Positions 7,738-16,764 of a stretch of DNA of 64,000 bases are shown here, piece by piece. The position numbers were made by a program, and so were the translations under genes. Source of the stretch: Salmonirosea aquatica (GTDB lineage: Bacteria; Bacteroidota; Bacteroidia; Cytophagales; Spirosomataceae); NCBI RefSeq assembly GCF_009296315.1, contig NZ_WHLY01000002.1, forward strand, positions 1,054,001-1,118,000. The letters are read 5' to 3'. Within the stretch, counting starts at the first letter, position 1; each line of letters begins with the position of its first letter. The notes beneath the pieces are model-generated. The model had not been told where the DNA came from, ran no database searches, and worked only from the letters and a program-made list of their open reading frames with translations.

Positions 7738-9381
7738 ATGAAAAGCTTTCCCCTAGAAGCCAACCTTCTCAATATCTTCGACCGCACGATTCGCGAAGCT
7801 CGACTGGAAATTGAAAACGGCCGCATCAGCAATACGCTCGTGCTTGGAAAAGAGAACCCGGCCCTCCCCTACCTGCTGCCGGGTTTTGTGGATGCGCACG
7901 TGCATATCGAGAGTTCCATGCTCACACCCAGCCAGTTTGCCCGGCTTGCGGTGGTGCATGGTACCGTAGCGACGGTCTCCGATCCACATGAGATCGGTAA
8001 CGTACTGGGTATCGAAGGCGTAGAGTACATGATCGAGGATGGACGCAGGGTACCCTTTAAGTTTTGTTTCGGTGCTCCTTCCTGTGTACCCGCTACGCCG
8101 TTCGAAACCGCCGGAGCTGCCATTGGCTTGCGCGATTTACGGAAACTATTGGGTATGAAAGAGGTAGGGTACCTGGCCGAAATGATGAACTATCCGGGTG
8201 TACTACACAATGACCCGGAAATCATGGCAAAACTGGCGCTGGCGCAAGCATTTGGCAAGCCCATCGATGGCCATGCCCCCGGACTGCGGGGAGAGGATGC
8301 CCGTCGATACATCGAGGCGGGCATCAGCACCGACCATGAGTGTTTTATGTACGAAGAAGCGCGCGAAAAGCTCGAGAATGGCATGCACGTCCTGATTCGG
8401 GAAGGCAGCGCCGCCAAAAATTTCGATGCGTTGATTCCACTTCTGGCCGAATTTCCCCGGAAGATCATGTTCTGCTCGGATGACAAACACCCCGACAGCC
8501 TGGTGGAAGGCCATATCAATGCCCTGGTAAAACGCGCCCTGGCGGCCGGTCATGATCTTTTCAATGTGCTGCAGGCGGCTTGTCTGAACCCCGTACTGCA
8601 CTACCGATTACCAGTAGGGCTTCTTCGCGAGGGCGATCCGGCTGATTTCATTGTCGTGGATAATTTGCAGAATTTTTCAGTAGTAAATACCTACCTCAAC
8701 GGAGAATCAGTGGCTGAAGCCGGACGCTCCCTGCTTCCGGATCTGCGTTCGGAGCACGTCAATAACTTTTCCTGTACTGTAAAGGTACCCTCTGATTTCA
8801 CTATAGAATCCCAGGCAGATTCCGTTCGCCTCCGTATCATCGAAGTGCTGGACGGTCAACTGATTACAAACTCCGTGGAAGAGCAGGTACCTACCCCCAA
8901 TGGGGTGATTGAAAGCGACATAAGCCGCGATCTGCTCAAAATCACGGTCGTCAATCGGTACCAGGACGCGCCGCCTGCCGTCGCTTTCATCCGGAATTTT
9001 GGCTTGAAAAAGGGAGCTATTGCCTCCACCGTCGGCCACGATTCGCACAACATCATCGCGGTAGGCTGCGACGATGCCAGCTTGTGCGAAGCCATCAATG
9101 CGGTCATAGAAACCAAAGGGGGAATCTCGGCCGTAAGCCCGGAGGAAACCCACCGGCTGGCGCTCCCGATTGCGGGCCTGATGACCGACGTCGATGGCTA
9201 TTCCGTAGCCGAAAGCTACACGAGAATCGATCAATTCGTTAAAAAAATTCTGGGCAGTACCCTCACTTCTCCTTTTATGTCTTTGTCATTCATGGCCCTA
9301 CTGGTCATACCTTCCCTAAAACTGAGTGACAAAGGTCTTTTCGACGGCGATCGTTTTAATTTCGTTTCCCTTTCCGGGTAG
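7738..9381 (+). CDS. ade: Adenine deaminase
   Basis: Converts adenine to hypoxanthine and ammonia in purine salvage. The 547-residue protein has the amidohydrolase metal site PGFVDAHVHIESSMLTPSQF at about 47-66, a histidine in SDPHEIGNVLG, then GHAPGLRG, STDHECFMYEEA and MFCSDDKHPDSLVEGHI. The C-terminal part (VGHDSHNIIAVGCDD, ALPIAGLMTD) is characteristic of bacterial adenine deaminases rather than of adenosine deaminases. Length is normal. The ATG at 7738 starts immediately before the conserved N-terminus. It stands alone between the SDR operon and a sigma factor. Confidence 0.93.
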   Translation: MKSFPLEANLLNIFDRTIREARLEIENGRISNTLVLGKENPALPYLLPGFVDAHVHIESSMLTPSQFARLAVVHGTVATVSDPHEIGNVLGIEGVEYMIEDGRRVPFKFCFGAPSCVPATPFETAGAAIGLRDLRKLLGMKEVGYLAEMMNYPGVLHNDPEIMAKLALAQAFGKPIDGHAPGLRGEDARRYIEAGISTDHECFMYEEAREKLENGMHVLIREGSAAKNFDALIPLLAEFPRKIMFCSDDKHPDSLVEGHINALVKRALAAGHDLFNVLQAACLNPVLHYRLPVGLLREGDPADFIVVDNLQNFSVVNTYLNGESVAEAGRSLLPDLRSEHVNNFSCTVKVPSDFTIESQADSVRLRIIEVLDGQLITNSVEEQVPTPNGVIESDISRDLLKITVVNRYQDAPPAVAFIRNFGLKKGAIASTVGHDSHNIIAVGCDDASLCEAINAVIETKGGISAVSPEETHRLALPIAGLMTDVDGYSVAESYTRIDQFVKKILGSTLTSPFMSLSFMALLVIPSLKLSDKGLFDGDRFNFVSLSG

Positions 9382-9484
9382 ACCTCCTTAATGCTCGTCA
9401 ATGTCTTGTATAATTCGTATAGGCATGTAGAGTATTCCACGGATAAATAATCTTTTTCTCTTTCAAATATTTTTTTTTAATGTT

Positions 9485-9516
9485 TTTTTATAAATATATT
9501 TACAAGTGTATATTTG
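9485..9516 (+). promoter_or_regulatory. Candidate promoter of the ECF sigma gene
   Basis: TATATTTG at 9509-9516 matches the Bacteroidota -7 box TAnnTTTG, with a T-run at 9483-9489 at -33 distance. A possible TTG start at 9514 would lie inside this box, which supports the ATG at 9553 as the real start. Confidence 0.5.
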
Positions 9517-9552
9517 ACCTTTATTCCTAACCTCTCACTTTTAACCCTGCTC

Positions 9553-10134
9553 ATGGCCTACGTACGATACAAGCAAGAAGAGGAACTGCGTTATTGGAAC
9601 CAGTTCAGAACGGGCGACGAAAACGCCTATGCCTGCCTTTATCAATCCTACGTCCACATCCTTTATCAGTACTGTTCCCAGTTTACCATTGACAAGCCCC
9701 TCATCAAAGATTGTATCCATGATTTATTCGTAGAGTTATGGAAAAATCGTAATACGATCGGGGACACGACATCCGTGCGATTTTACCTGATGGCTTCCAT
9801 CAAGCGTAAATTGGTCCGCCACCTCAACGCGCTTCAAAAGCACACCAGCAACGAAGACATTCCCGTCGAGTACTGGCACATCCATACGACCTCGCACGAG
9901 AAAGACCTTATTTCAGAGGAAGAATTTGAGGCCACGAACAAACACCTCAACAAGGCCATCAACCACCTGCCCCGCCGGCAACGCGAAGCTATTTTCCTGA
10001 AATTCTACATGAACATGAATAACCAGGAAATTGCGGAACTGATGAAAATCAACATCCAATCGGTTTATAACCTGGTATTTGGTGCTCTGAGCAATCTGAA
10101 AAAGAACATGACTTTGGAATGCGTCACCCTATGA
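9553..10134 (+). CDS. ECF-type RNA polymerase sigma factor
   Basis: A 193-residue sigma-70 family factor. Region 2 covers YWNQFRTGDENAYACLYQSY through IKDCIHDLFVELWKNRNTIG (the D-x-x-x-x-F-x-x-L-W helix). Region 4 is LNKAINHLPRRQREAIFLKF, then YMNMNNQEIAELMKINIQSV (helix-turn-helix), ending in LSNLKKN. The ATG at 9553 is chosen because the -7 promoter box sits just upstream and the protein then starts MAYVRYKQEEEL. Many Bacteroidota ECF factors sit before a FecR-like anti-sigma gene and a SusC-like transporter. Here the next gene is rarA and a terminator closes the unit, so this factor has no visible anti-sigma partner. Confidence 0.9.
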   Translation: MAYVRYKQEEELRYWNQFRTGDENAYACLYQSYVHILYQYCSQFTIDKPLIKDCIHDLFVELWKNRNTIGDTTSVRFYLMASIKRKLVRHLNALQKHTSNEDIPVEYWHIHTTSHEKDLISEEEFEATNKHLNKAINHLPRRQREAIFLKFYMNMNNQEIAELMKINIQSVYNLVFGALSNLKKNMTLECVTL

Positions 10135-10180
10135 GATCTTACTACTTCCTGATTTGAGTTATTAATTTATTTTCTGCCGC

Positions 10181-10216
10181 TAGCGCGACCTTCTCCGAGG
10201 GTTGCGCTATTTTTTT
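10181..10216 (+). terminator. Rho-independent terminator after the sigma factor gene
   Basis: A ten-base-pair stem (TAGCGCGACC with GGTTGCGCTA, one G-T pair) has a ten-base loop and runs into seven T's. It separates the sigma gene from rarA. Confidence 0.85.
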
Positions 10217-10279
10217 GTACCCTTTCAGAAAGCATTTTGGGCTATCTTCGTATTAAACCACGCATTGCAAAATTTGACT

Positions 10280-11551
10280 ATGATTCCCACCACTGCCCCC
10301 CTGGCCGAACGCATGCGCCCCCGGACACTCGACGAATATGTAGGCCAGGAAAAGCTTGTCGGACCGAAGGGTCCGCTGCGCCGGGCCATTGAAAACAACA
10401 CCATCCCTTCCCTTATCCTGTGGGGACCGCCGGGCGTCGGGAAAACGACGCTTGCTTTTCTGATCGCGGAGGCTACCAAGCGTCCCTTCCATAGTCTGAG
10501 CGCGGTCAGTTCGGGCGTGAAGGACCTGCGTGAAATACTTTCTAAGCCTATGGGTCTTTTCTCGCCCATTCTGTTCATCGACGAAATCCACCGCTACAAC
10601 AAAAGCCAGCAGGACGCCCTGCTCGGAGCCGTAGAGAAAGGACAGATTACTTTGATCGGCGCTACCACCGAAAACCCCTCTTTTGAAGTAAATTCCGCCT
10701 TGTTGTCGCGCTGCCAGGTTTATATTCTGGAAGCGCTGGGAGAAAAAGAATTGGAGGAGTTGGTACATCAGGCACTCGAAAAGGATACTTGGCTACAATC
10801 CAAAACCGTTCAAATTGATTCCTACCAGGCCTTGTTCCGCCTCTCGGGCGGGGATGGCCGCAAACTACTGAATCTGTTGGAACTGGTCGTGCTGGGCGAG
10901 GGTACCAAAGAAGATGTTACGATTACGGACGAGCTGGTAACGCAGGTGGCCCAGCAAACTATGGCGCGATACGATAAATCGGGCGAGCAACACTACGACA
11001 TCATTTCGGCTTTTATCAAATCGCTGCGGGGAGGTGATCCCAACGCGGCACTCTACTGGATGGCCCGCATGATTGTGGCAGGCGAAGATCCCGTGTTCAT
11101 TGCCCGCCGCATGCTCATCATGGCTTCTGAAGATATCGGCAATGCCAACCCTACGGCCATGATTATGGCCAACGCCTGCATACAGGCCGTTAAAGCCATC
11201 GGGTACCCTGAATGTCGGATTATCCTTTCACAGGTGGCGGTGTACCTGGCTACTTCGCCCAAAAGCAACGCCAGCTATATGGCCATCAATGAAGCCATCG
11301 CTTTGGCCGAAAAAACCGCACACCTACCCGTACCGCTCGCCCTACGCAATGCACCCACCAAACTGATGAAACAAATTGGTTACGGGAAAGAGTATAAGTA
11401 CTCCCATAGCTACGAAGGAAACTTTGTCCAGCAGAATTTCCTGCCCGATGAGTTGAAGGGTACCACGCTCTACACCCCCGGTCAGAATCCCCGAGAAGCG
11501 GAAATCAGGCGAAGTTTGCAGCAGTGGTGGGGTGAATGGTATGGGTATTGA
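10280..11551 (+). CDS. rarA: Replication-associated recombination protein A (AAA ATPase)
   Basis: A 423-residue AAA+ ATPase of the RarA/MgsA/WRNIP1 family that acts at stalled replication forks and binds SSB. It begins [20 protein letters not shown], the conserved N-terminus, which fixes the start at 10280. Walker A is [12 protein letters not shown] and Walker [16 protein letters not shown], followed by sensor 1 [19 protein letters not shown]. Then come the [19 protein letters not shown] and [13 protein letters not shown]-type tetramerisation stretches (here [18 protein letters not shown]). The last 198 nt are repeated, with a nonsense change, at 13478-13675, so the 3' end of this gene has been involved in a recombination event. 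TATCTTCG at 10243-10250 could be its -7 box. Confidence 0.95.
   Translation: MIPTTAPLAERMRPRTLDEYVGQEKLVGPKGPLRRAIENNTIPSLILWGPPGVGKTTLAFLIAEATKRPFHSLSAVSSGVKDLREILSKPMGLFSPILFIDEIHRYNKSQQDALLGAVEKGQITLIGATTENPSFEVNSALLSRCQVYILEALGEKELEELVHQALEKDTWLQSKTVQIDSYQALFRLSGGDGRKLLNLLELVVLGEGTKEDVTITDELVTQVAQQTMARYDKSGEQHYDIISAFIKSLRGGDPNAALYWMARMIVAGEDPVFIARRMLIMASEDIGNANPTAMIMANACIQAVKAIGYPECRIILSQVAVYLATSPKSNASYMAINEAIALAEKTAHLPVPLALRNAPTKLMKQIGYGKEYKYSHSYEGNFVQQNFLPDELKGTTLYTPGQNPREAEIRRSLQQWWGEWYGY
11354..11551 (+). repeat. Left copy of a 198-nt direct repeat (rarA 3' end)
   Basis: This segment, the last 66 codons of rarA with its stop, recurs without gaps at 13478-13675. By eye I count about 21 differences in 198 nt (about 89% identity), mostly at third codon positions. 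The copies bracket a 1.9-kb segment holding only the SBBP-repeat gene. Confidence 0.85.
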
Positions 11552-11557
11552 TTTACG

Positions 11558-13195
11558 TTATTGCTTGTATCTTGCAACAAAAACTTCATGTTGTTGGTAT
11601 GTGGTCAGCTTTGTAGCACCAAAAACGGCATTGACAGTAAAGAATCCGGTTATAAACACATCACTTCCACCACTCAGAGCTACGTCACTTCCAACCTTCG
11701 TTCCTGTGCCACCTGCGATCTCAGACCACTGTACTGTCCCATTACCATTATACTTCGTCAGTAGCAAAGTCCCTTCGGTGAAGTAACCTGTACCAGTCAC
11801 ATACGCATTCCCATCTGAATCCACAGCTATGCTTGAACCACTGTCCCCCGAAGAGCCCCCTTCGCTCTTTGCCCAGAGAGAAATTCCATTGATATCATAT
11901 TTTGCAACGAACATATCGGTTATGCCGTTCGAAGTTAACGTAGTACTTCCAAATGTGGCAGTACCTGAAAAATCCCCGGTAACGAATGTATTTCCTCCAG
12001 AGTCCACGGCAATACTCGTCGATGTATCATTCTGGCCCCCGCCAGCACTCTTCGCCCATAAAACAGCTCCCTCAGAGGTATATTTTGCTATAAACACTTC
12101 ACTCCCACCTAGGGCAGTCAAGGGGATTGAACCAAAGTTAACTGTTCCGCCAAAACTACCTGTTATATATAGGGCACCACTGCCTTGAACTGCGATTCCA
12201 GAGATTGCACCACCTGCCCTTTGAACCCACTGAGCCACTCCACTGCTATTATACTTGGCGATAAAATATCCACCACTAGATGGATTTAGAGTAAGCGAAC
12301 CAAAGCCAGCAGTTCCATCTGCCACCCCAGATATATAGATATTTCTCGAAGCATCTACTGCGATCCTAAATCCAAAATCGTTTTGGGTTCCCCCTGCTTG
12401 TTGTAACCATTGCAAGTCTCCATTACTGTTGTATTTAACAATAAAAATATCCAAGCCTCCATATGAAGTTAAGCTGGTGGAGCCAAAGTTAGCTGAATTA
12501 TCAAAACTACCAACCATATAAACATTACCATCGGAGTCTACATCTAAATCTGATCCTTGAATGTCTTTGACCGCCCCGTTAATCACTCTTACCCAAAGCA
12601 AATTTCCGTTTTTGTCGTATTTAGCTAAATTCCCGTCCGACACTCTATTGCCAGGGCCACTGTTGATGTAAACGCTACCATCCGGACTCACAGCTATCCT
12701 ATGAGCATTACTGCCATAGTAACTGGCATTCGTTTTCCAAGCAGTCACTTCGGGACTTGTATCACCAGTTTTCTTGTAGGTGCATAGCCACTCAATACCG
12801 TTGTAATAGCGTAAACAGTGAAAAGTTTTATCATAGGCCAGGTCGCCTTCAACAGGAGAGGGAAGGGCTGCAATTTCATCGAATGTGAGACGGAGAGGAA
12901 AATTCGTACTCTGGCTGCCAACACCAAGGCAAGCCCAACCACCATCACTATAAAGCTGAGTGCAACTCAGCGTAACGTTGAAGATCAGCATCCCATCGAC
13001 TGGACCTGCAATCGAATCACGCTGAGAACTGGTAAGTCGAGGTAGAAGGAACCCCTGATTGGAGCTTTCTAATTCAAGAACAGCCGAAGGGTTGGGAGCG
13101 CCAGAACCACCAATTTTAATTTGGGCGTGGGCTGTCTTCTGAATACAGTAGCACGATAGAATAAAAACAAATAGAAAAATGTAAATTCTTTTCAT
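11558..13195 (-). CDS. Secreted SBBP-repeat (beta-propeller) protein
   Basis: A 545-residue exported protein. The signal peptide MKRIYIFLFVFILSCYCIQK fixes the start at 13195; an earlier TTG is unlikely. Residues ~25-130 resemble the tail-fibre-like N-terminal region found in many Bacteroidota surface proteins (GAPNPSAVLELESSNQGFLL, RLTSSQRDSI, MLIFNVTLSCTQLYSDGGWA). After residue ~150 come about eight repeats of 50 residues built on 'D-x-x-G-N-x-Y-x-x-G-x-F-x-x-x-x-x-F-G-S-x-x-L-x-S-x-G-x-x-D-x-F-x-x-K-Y', the SBBP motif, expected to fold as a propeller. No sorting domain is visible. The gene is AT-richer than its neighbours and has no GGTACC, consistent with acquisition. It converges on rarA with a 6-bp gap. 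Function unknown; a surface adhesin-like role is a guess. Confidence 0.82.
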   Translation of the reverse strand: MKRIYIFLFVFILSCYCIQKTAHAQIKIGGSGAPNPSAVLELESSNQGFLLPRLTSSQRDSIAGPVDGMLIFNVTLSCTQLYSDGGWACLGVGSQSTNFPLRLTFDEIAALPSPVEGDLAYDKTFHCLRYYNGIEWLCTYKKTGDTSPEVTAWKTNASYYGSNAHRIAVSPDGSVYINSGPGNRVSDGNLAKYDKNGNLLWVRVINGAVKDIQGSDLDVDSDGNVYMVGSFDNSANFGSTSLTSYGGLDIFIVKYNSNGDLQWLQQAGGTQNDFGFRIAVDASRNIYISGVADGTAGFGSLTLNPSSGGYFIAKYNSSGVAQWVQRAGGAISGIAVQGSGALYITGSFGGTVNFGSIPLTALGGSEVFIAKYTSEGAVLWAKSAGGGQNDTSTSIAVDSGGNTFVTGDFSGTATFGSTTLTSNGITDMFVAKYDINGISLWAKSEGGSSGDSGSSIAVDSDGNAYVTGTGYFTEGTLLLTKYNGNGTVQWSEIAGGTGTKVGSDVALSGGSDVFITGFFTVNAVFGATKLTTYQQHEVFVARYKQ

Positions 13196-13213
13196 AATGG
13201 GTGCAGTTTTCAA

Positions 13214-13477
13214 CTAAATATTAATACAATTTAGATATATTCTGCAAATTCTTATAGGCTCGGAGTATTTAATTTTATACAGAAATTAACTGCTGATCAT
13301 TGAATTACGATTATTTGCTTTAAACCTAAAAAGATTATGAGCATAGTTTACTTGTTCCCTTTATATTGTTACTCTTAGACTCGAATTATAAAGTTTGAAC
13401 CCTTATCTCTATCCAACCAAGCACAATAAAATATAGATCTTTTCTTATTCAACCCCGAAAAGCATGGCCTAGTAATT
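13214..13477. other. AT-rich upstream region of the SBBP gene
   Basis: Low-GC non-coding sequence up to the second rarA 3' copy. It should hold the promoter of the SBBP gene, but no clean TAnnTTTG box was found. It is part of the segment that lacks GGTACC. Confidence 0.5.
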
Positions 13478-13675
13478 CCCACCAAACTAATGAAGCAAAT
13501 CGGCTACGGGAAAGAGTATAAGTACTCCCATAGCTACTAAGGAAACTTCGTCCAGCAGAATTTCCTGCCCGATGAGTTGAAGGGTACCACGCTCTACACC
13601 CCCGGCAATAATCCCCGGGAAGCAGAAATCAGGCGCAACCTGCAGCAATGGTGGAACGAATGGTACGGCTATTGA
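13478..13675 (+). pseudogene. Truncated second copy of the rarA 3' end
   Basis: It repeats the last 198 nt of rarA in register, down to the TGG TAC GGC TAT TGA end. One GAA codon is now TAA (at about 13539), and only the last third of the reading frame beyond it is open, so it cannot be expressed as a protein on its own. Most differences from the intact copy are synonymous (about 21 in all). The two copies therefore diverged while both were under selection, in different lineages, before being brought together. It marks the right edge of the inserted SBBP segment. Confidence 0.85.
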
Positions 13676-13745
13676 TTTATGCTAATGGCACAAGGTACCT
13701 CTCACATAATGCAACAATTTTCTTTCATTTACCAGTATTTGACCT

Positions 13746-15050
13746 ATGACCTATCCTATCATTAGGTATTTGAAGATGGCTCTCAGGTATGTTGGCCTGG
13801 TAGTTATGATCCTGCATTTCCTGGGTACTAGCTGGGTGAAAGCACAATCCAAACCCCGGATTCTGATCAGTACGGATATTGGCGGGACCGACGCGGATGA
13901 TTTCCAATCCATGATCCACTTGCTAATGTATGCCGATCAATTTCAGATCGAAGGCTTGGTATCCTCGCCCTTTGGCGACGGCCGCAAGCAAAACATTTTG
14001 GATATAATTGATCTCTACGAAAAGGATCTGCCCAAATTAAAAAAACATTCCTCCGGCTTTCCGGCTCCCGATGCATTGCGGAAGGTTTGCAAACAGGGTA
14101 CCATTCCCGAAGCACCCTATAAAGGATTTTCTACCTCGACCGAAGGCTCCAACTGGCTCATTACCTGCGCAAAAAAACCAAGCGACCAACCCCTGTGGGT
14201 ACTGGTATGGGGCGGTATCGAAGATGTAGCGCAAGCGCTGCACGATGCTCCCGAGATCAAGGAAAAAATCAGGGTGTATTGGATAGGTGGCCCCAACAAA
14301 AAATGGAGTGTCAATGCCTATACCTACCTGGCTGAGTACCACCCCGACTTGTGGATGATTGAGGCCAATGCCACCTACCGTGGGTTGTTTATGGATTCGG
14401 AATCACTCAAAAGCCTGACCGGCAAGGCCTACTATGGTACTCATATTCAGGGAAAAGGAGCCCTGGGAAAAGACTTTGTCAATTACTACAAGGGCGAAAT
14501 TAAAATGGGCGACACGCCCTCGCTCGCTTACCTAATGAAAGGCAATCCTGATATTCCCATGGGCGAAAGTTGGGGCGGTAGCTTTACACGGATTGACCGG
14601 AGTTCCCGCACCCTATTTGAGGGCAACAGCACCAGGGCTGATACCGTAGCTACCTACGCGGTGCTGGAATGGCAGTTCCAGGGGCCTAAGCTCGAAATTC
14701 CGCAGGATTCCGCCTGTTTTACGTTCAAAAGCGGGGGGCAATCGTGGCCAGGTTACTACCTCGGTGAGGGAATATACGGTGTCAGGTACTCCCCTAAGCA
14801 GGCCGAAACGGGTACCTATACCACAGCAAGCAATATTCCGGAGTTGAATGGGCAGACCGGCAGCTATGTGAGCATAGCCCCCTGGCCGGGAAAACCAGGC
14901 CCCGACGACATCAAGCTAGGTACCCACTGGTATGGTGACCGTGCCGAACCCGAACTTTTCCTGGGCCCGCAGCAGGGAGCCAAAACCGTGGCCAAGCATC
15001 GGGAAGCATTTCTTAGCGATTGGGCTAAACGCTGGGAGTGGCTGAAATAA
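13746..15050 (+). CDS. Secreted DUF1593 / nucleoside-hydrolase-like protein
   Basis: A 434-residue exported protein with an N-terminal hydrophobic signal (MALRYVGLVVMILHFLGTSW within the first 35 residues). The catalytic-type N-terminal domain starts KPRILISTDIGGTDADDFQS at about 38-57. This corresponds to the DxDxxxDD calcium site of nucleoside hydrolases, here TDIGGTDADD. GLVSSPFGDG, LWVLVWGGIEDVAQAL and RVYWIGGPNKKW follow. The C-terminal ~120 residues (from about CFTFKSGGQSWPGYYLGEGI) form a beta-rich DUF1593 C-terminal domain. Members are annotated as cellulose-binding or nucleoside-hydrolase-like without proven substrates; a glycan-related role is plausible. The start could instead be the Met at residue 11. 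Confidence 0.82.
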   Translation: MTYPIIRYLKMALRYVGLVVMILHFLGTSWVKAQSKPRILISTDIGGTDADDFQSMIHLLMYADQFQIEGLVSSPFGDGRKQNILDIIDLYEKDLPKLKKHSSGFPAPDALRKVCKQGTIPEAPYKGFSTSTEGSNWLITCAKKPSDQPLWVLVWGGIEDVAQALHDAPEIKEKIRVYWIGGPNKKWSVNAYTYLAEYHPDLWMIEANATYRGLFMDSESLKSLTGKAYYGTHIQGKGALGKDFVNYYKGEIKMGDTPSLAYLMKGNPDIPMGESWGGSFTRIDRSSRTLFEGNSTRADTVATYAVLEWQFQGPKLEIPQDSACFTFKSGGQSWPGYYLGEGIYGVRYSPKQAETGTYTTASNIPELNGQTGSYVSIAPWPGKPGPDDIKLGTHWYGDRAEPELFLGPQQGAKTVAKHREAFLSDWAKRWEWLK

Positions 15051-15277
15051 GGCGCTTTTGCCTCTGGTTCCACAGCGTTTATAAGTTGTTAATTTCTCTC
15101 CGGCTTACCTTTTCGTTAATAGAAACTTTGATCGACCTTAAAGAAACCCCGCATTTTACCCTGCAACCTACGGATAAGGGAACCCTCACTCGAACCCGAT
15201 ACAAAAAGGGGCTGATGAACGTAGTACCCAAATAATGTTCTGTCTAATATAGGGTACCTTTTCTGATACACAAGAAA
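15051..15277. other. Intergenic region with an unidentified open tail
   Basis: On the plus strand a frame ending at 15235 reads as plausible protein for its last ~35 codons (DLKETPHFTLQPTDKG and onward to KKGLMNVVPK). It has no proper start, promoter or recognisable family. It may be a gene remnant or chance. Nothing else is seen here. Confidence 0.25.
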
Positions 15278-15314
15278 TAAAAAATCCGCTAACTAATTGA
15301 TAGATAGCGGATTT
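15278..15314 (-). terminator. Terminator downstream of tRNA-Arg
   Basis: Inverted repeat AAATCCGCTA ... TAGCGGATTT; read on the minus strand it is followed by a run of T's. It lies 15 bp beyond the tRNA 3' end. Confidence 0.75.
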
Positions 15315-15328
15315 GAACAATATAGTGT

Positions 15329-15399
15329 GCACCCGAAGGGATTCGAACCCCTATCGTCGGTACCGGAAACCGAAATTCTATCCATTGAACTACGGGTGC
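15329..15399 (-). tRNA. tRNA-Arg (anticodon CCG)
   Basis: A 71-nt cloverleaf on the minus strand. The acceptor stem is GCACCCG/CGGGTGC, D-arm GTTC...GAAT, anticodon stem TCGGT/ACCGA with loop TTCCGGT (anticodon CCG, reading CGG), and T-arm AGGGG-TTCGAAT-CCCTT. The 3' CCA is not encoded and must be added by the nucleotidyltransferase, of which a candidate is at 32559. The anticodon arm contains a GGTACC. Confidence 0.96.
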
Positions 15400-15500
15400 T
15401 TGGGATCGGGCTGCAAATATAGCCGTATTTTTAAAAATGTGGCAATAGTATTCCGTCAGTTTTTGTCAATTATTTTGAGCTTCAAAGCAGGAAGTCTGAT

Positions 15501-16175
15501 TTAAAGCACTTTCATCATTTCCCAATCTCCCACTTCTTTCAGGTACAGGTAGTCAAGCAGAATGCCATTGGTGTTGGTGATGAGGCGATGTCCTTCGGCA
15601 AACGGGGCGACATACGTGGTGATGCGCTCATGATCGGATTCTACGCCCATGGACTGGTCATGGTATCCCCTGATTTCTTCGAGTGGCAATTCAATTTCAC
15701 AAAAGAAGAAATACATGGCTTCGTCGCTGGTACCCGTAGAAGGGTAGCAGGGATGATTCAACAGGCGGGTTAGTTTTTCCTTGGGTACCACAATGCCCGT
15801 TTCTTCGTGGACTTCGCGGGCGGCTACGGCCGCCGGATCACTTTCGCTGTCCAGCATCCCCGCCGGATGTTCGTAGGTGTGGGAGCCATCGCATATGCGA
15901 CGTTGCCTCACCAACAGCAGGTACTTCTCCCGGCTCTGCTTTTCAATGAAGCAAATCAAAACACAAACCACTTCGCCTTTTAAGAAACAAATCGGCGGAA
16001 TTTTGTCGCCCTCAGGTGTAGTGGCATCAGTCATCAGCAGTGAGAACAGGATTTCACCGTTCCCTTTGCGGCGCGAATATACTTCTTCAATACTGTGCAC
16101 ATCCAGCCCGTTTGATTCGAGCTTACTCTTCCAAAGCTGGAATTTATGAGCGTCTGCTAGTTTTTCTTCTGTCAT
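15501..16175 (-). CDS. NUDIX hydrolase
   Basis: A 224-residue NUDIX protein, probably hydrolysing a nucleoside-diphosphate derivative such as ADP-ribose. The Nudix box is GMLDSESDPAAVAAREVHEE followed by TGI. The REVHEETGI core (REUxEExGU) is intact, but in the GX5E part the Glu is shifted by one (GMLDSES, with E at +5). Before it stands RICDGSHTYEHPAG, as in ADP-ribose pyrophosphatases. The extra ~80 N-terminal residues match the longer 'NUDIX domain-containing' group. It has no clear operon partner and is divergent from the DUF2721 gene. Confidence 0.85.
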   Translation of the reverse strand: MTEEKLADAHKFQLWKSKLESNGLDVHSIEEVYSRRKGNGEILFSLLMTDATTPEGDKIPPICFLKGEVVCVLICFIEKQSREKYLLLVRQRRICDGSHTYEHPAGMLDSESDPAAVAAREVHEETGIVVPKEKLTRLLNHPCYPSTGTSDEAMYFFFCEIELPLEEIRGYHDQSMGVESDHERITTYVAPFAEGHRLITNTNGILLDYLYLKEVGDWEMMKVL

Positions 16176-16269
16176 TTTGAATAAGCTACCGGTTTAGTGC
16201 CCTTAGCTGATAGGTTTATTGATTATTTTTGGATCAACATACCACCTTCCTTTTCTTACCTCTCATTAC

Positions 16270-16758
16270 ATGGAACTCACCCTCAGTACGCCTGCTCTGC
16301 TGTTTTCTACGGTTTCATTGCTGATGATTGCCTTCACAAACCGTTTTCTGGCCATTGCCAACCTGATCCGGGATCTGCACAAGCAGTTTCAGAAAAATCC
16401 GGACGGGGTGGTGGTAGCCCAAATCAAGAACCTGCACATGCGGCTCCGGCTAATCCGTACCATTCAGGGTCTGGCGGTGTTGAGTTTACTCCTGAGTGCC
16501 ATTTGCATGCTGGTGCTGCTTCAGGAACACATGCTCACGGCCCGTGCCCTGTTTATTGGGGCACTGGTCTTGCAGATTTCGGCTCTGGCGCTGTCGTTTC
16601 TGGAAATTTCCGTTTCGATCAAAGCCCTGCAAATAGAACTCCACGATATGGAGGAAACTCTGGAACGCCGGAGTTTCGAGTTTTTCAATATCCTCGCCAA
16701 GTCCGAGGCTCCTTCATCAAGCAATAAAAACAACCCCACGTCTACCGATAAGGAGTGA
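16270..16758 (+). CDS. DUF2721 membrane protein
   Basis: A 162-residue integral membrane protein. It starts MELTLSTPALLFSTVSLLMI with a first helix at about 5-25. A basic cytoplasmic stretch follows (RFLAIANLIRDLHKQFQKNP) and then QIKNLHMRLRLIRTIQ. Two further hydrophobic helices cover about 65-115 (LAVLSLLLSAICMLVLL and ALFIGALVLQISALALSF). The 'FLAIANLIRDLH' and 'R-L-R-L-I-R-x-x-Q' pattern is that of DUF2721, function unknown. The ATG at 16270 is used; 17 extra residues from an upstream ATG lack family similarity. Confidence 0.82.
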   Translation: MELTLSTPALLFSTVSLLMIAFTNRFLAIANLIRDLHKQFQKNPDGVVVAQIKNLHMRLRLIRTIQGLAVLSLLLSAICMLVLLQEHMLTARALFIGALVLQISALALSFLEISVSIKALQIELHDMEETLERRSFEFFNILAKSEAPSSSNKNNPTSTDKE

Positions 16759-16764
16759 GGCTGG

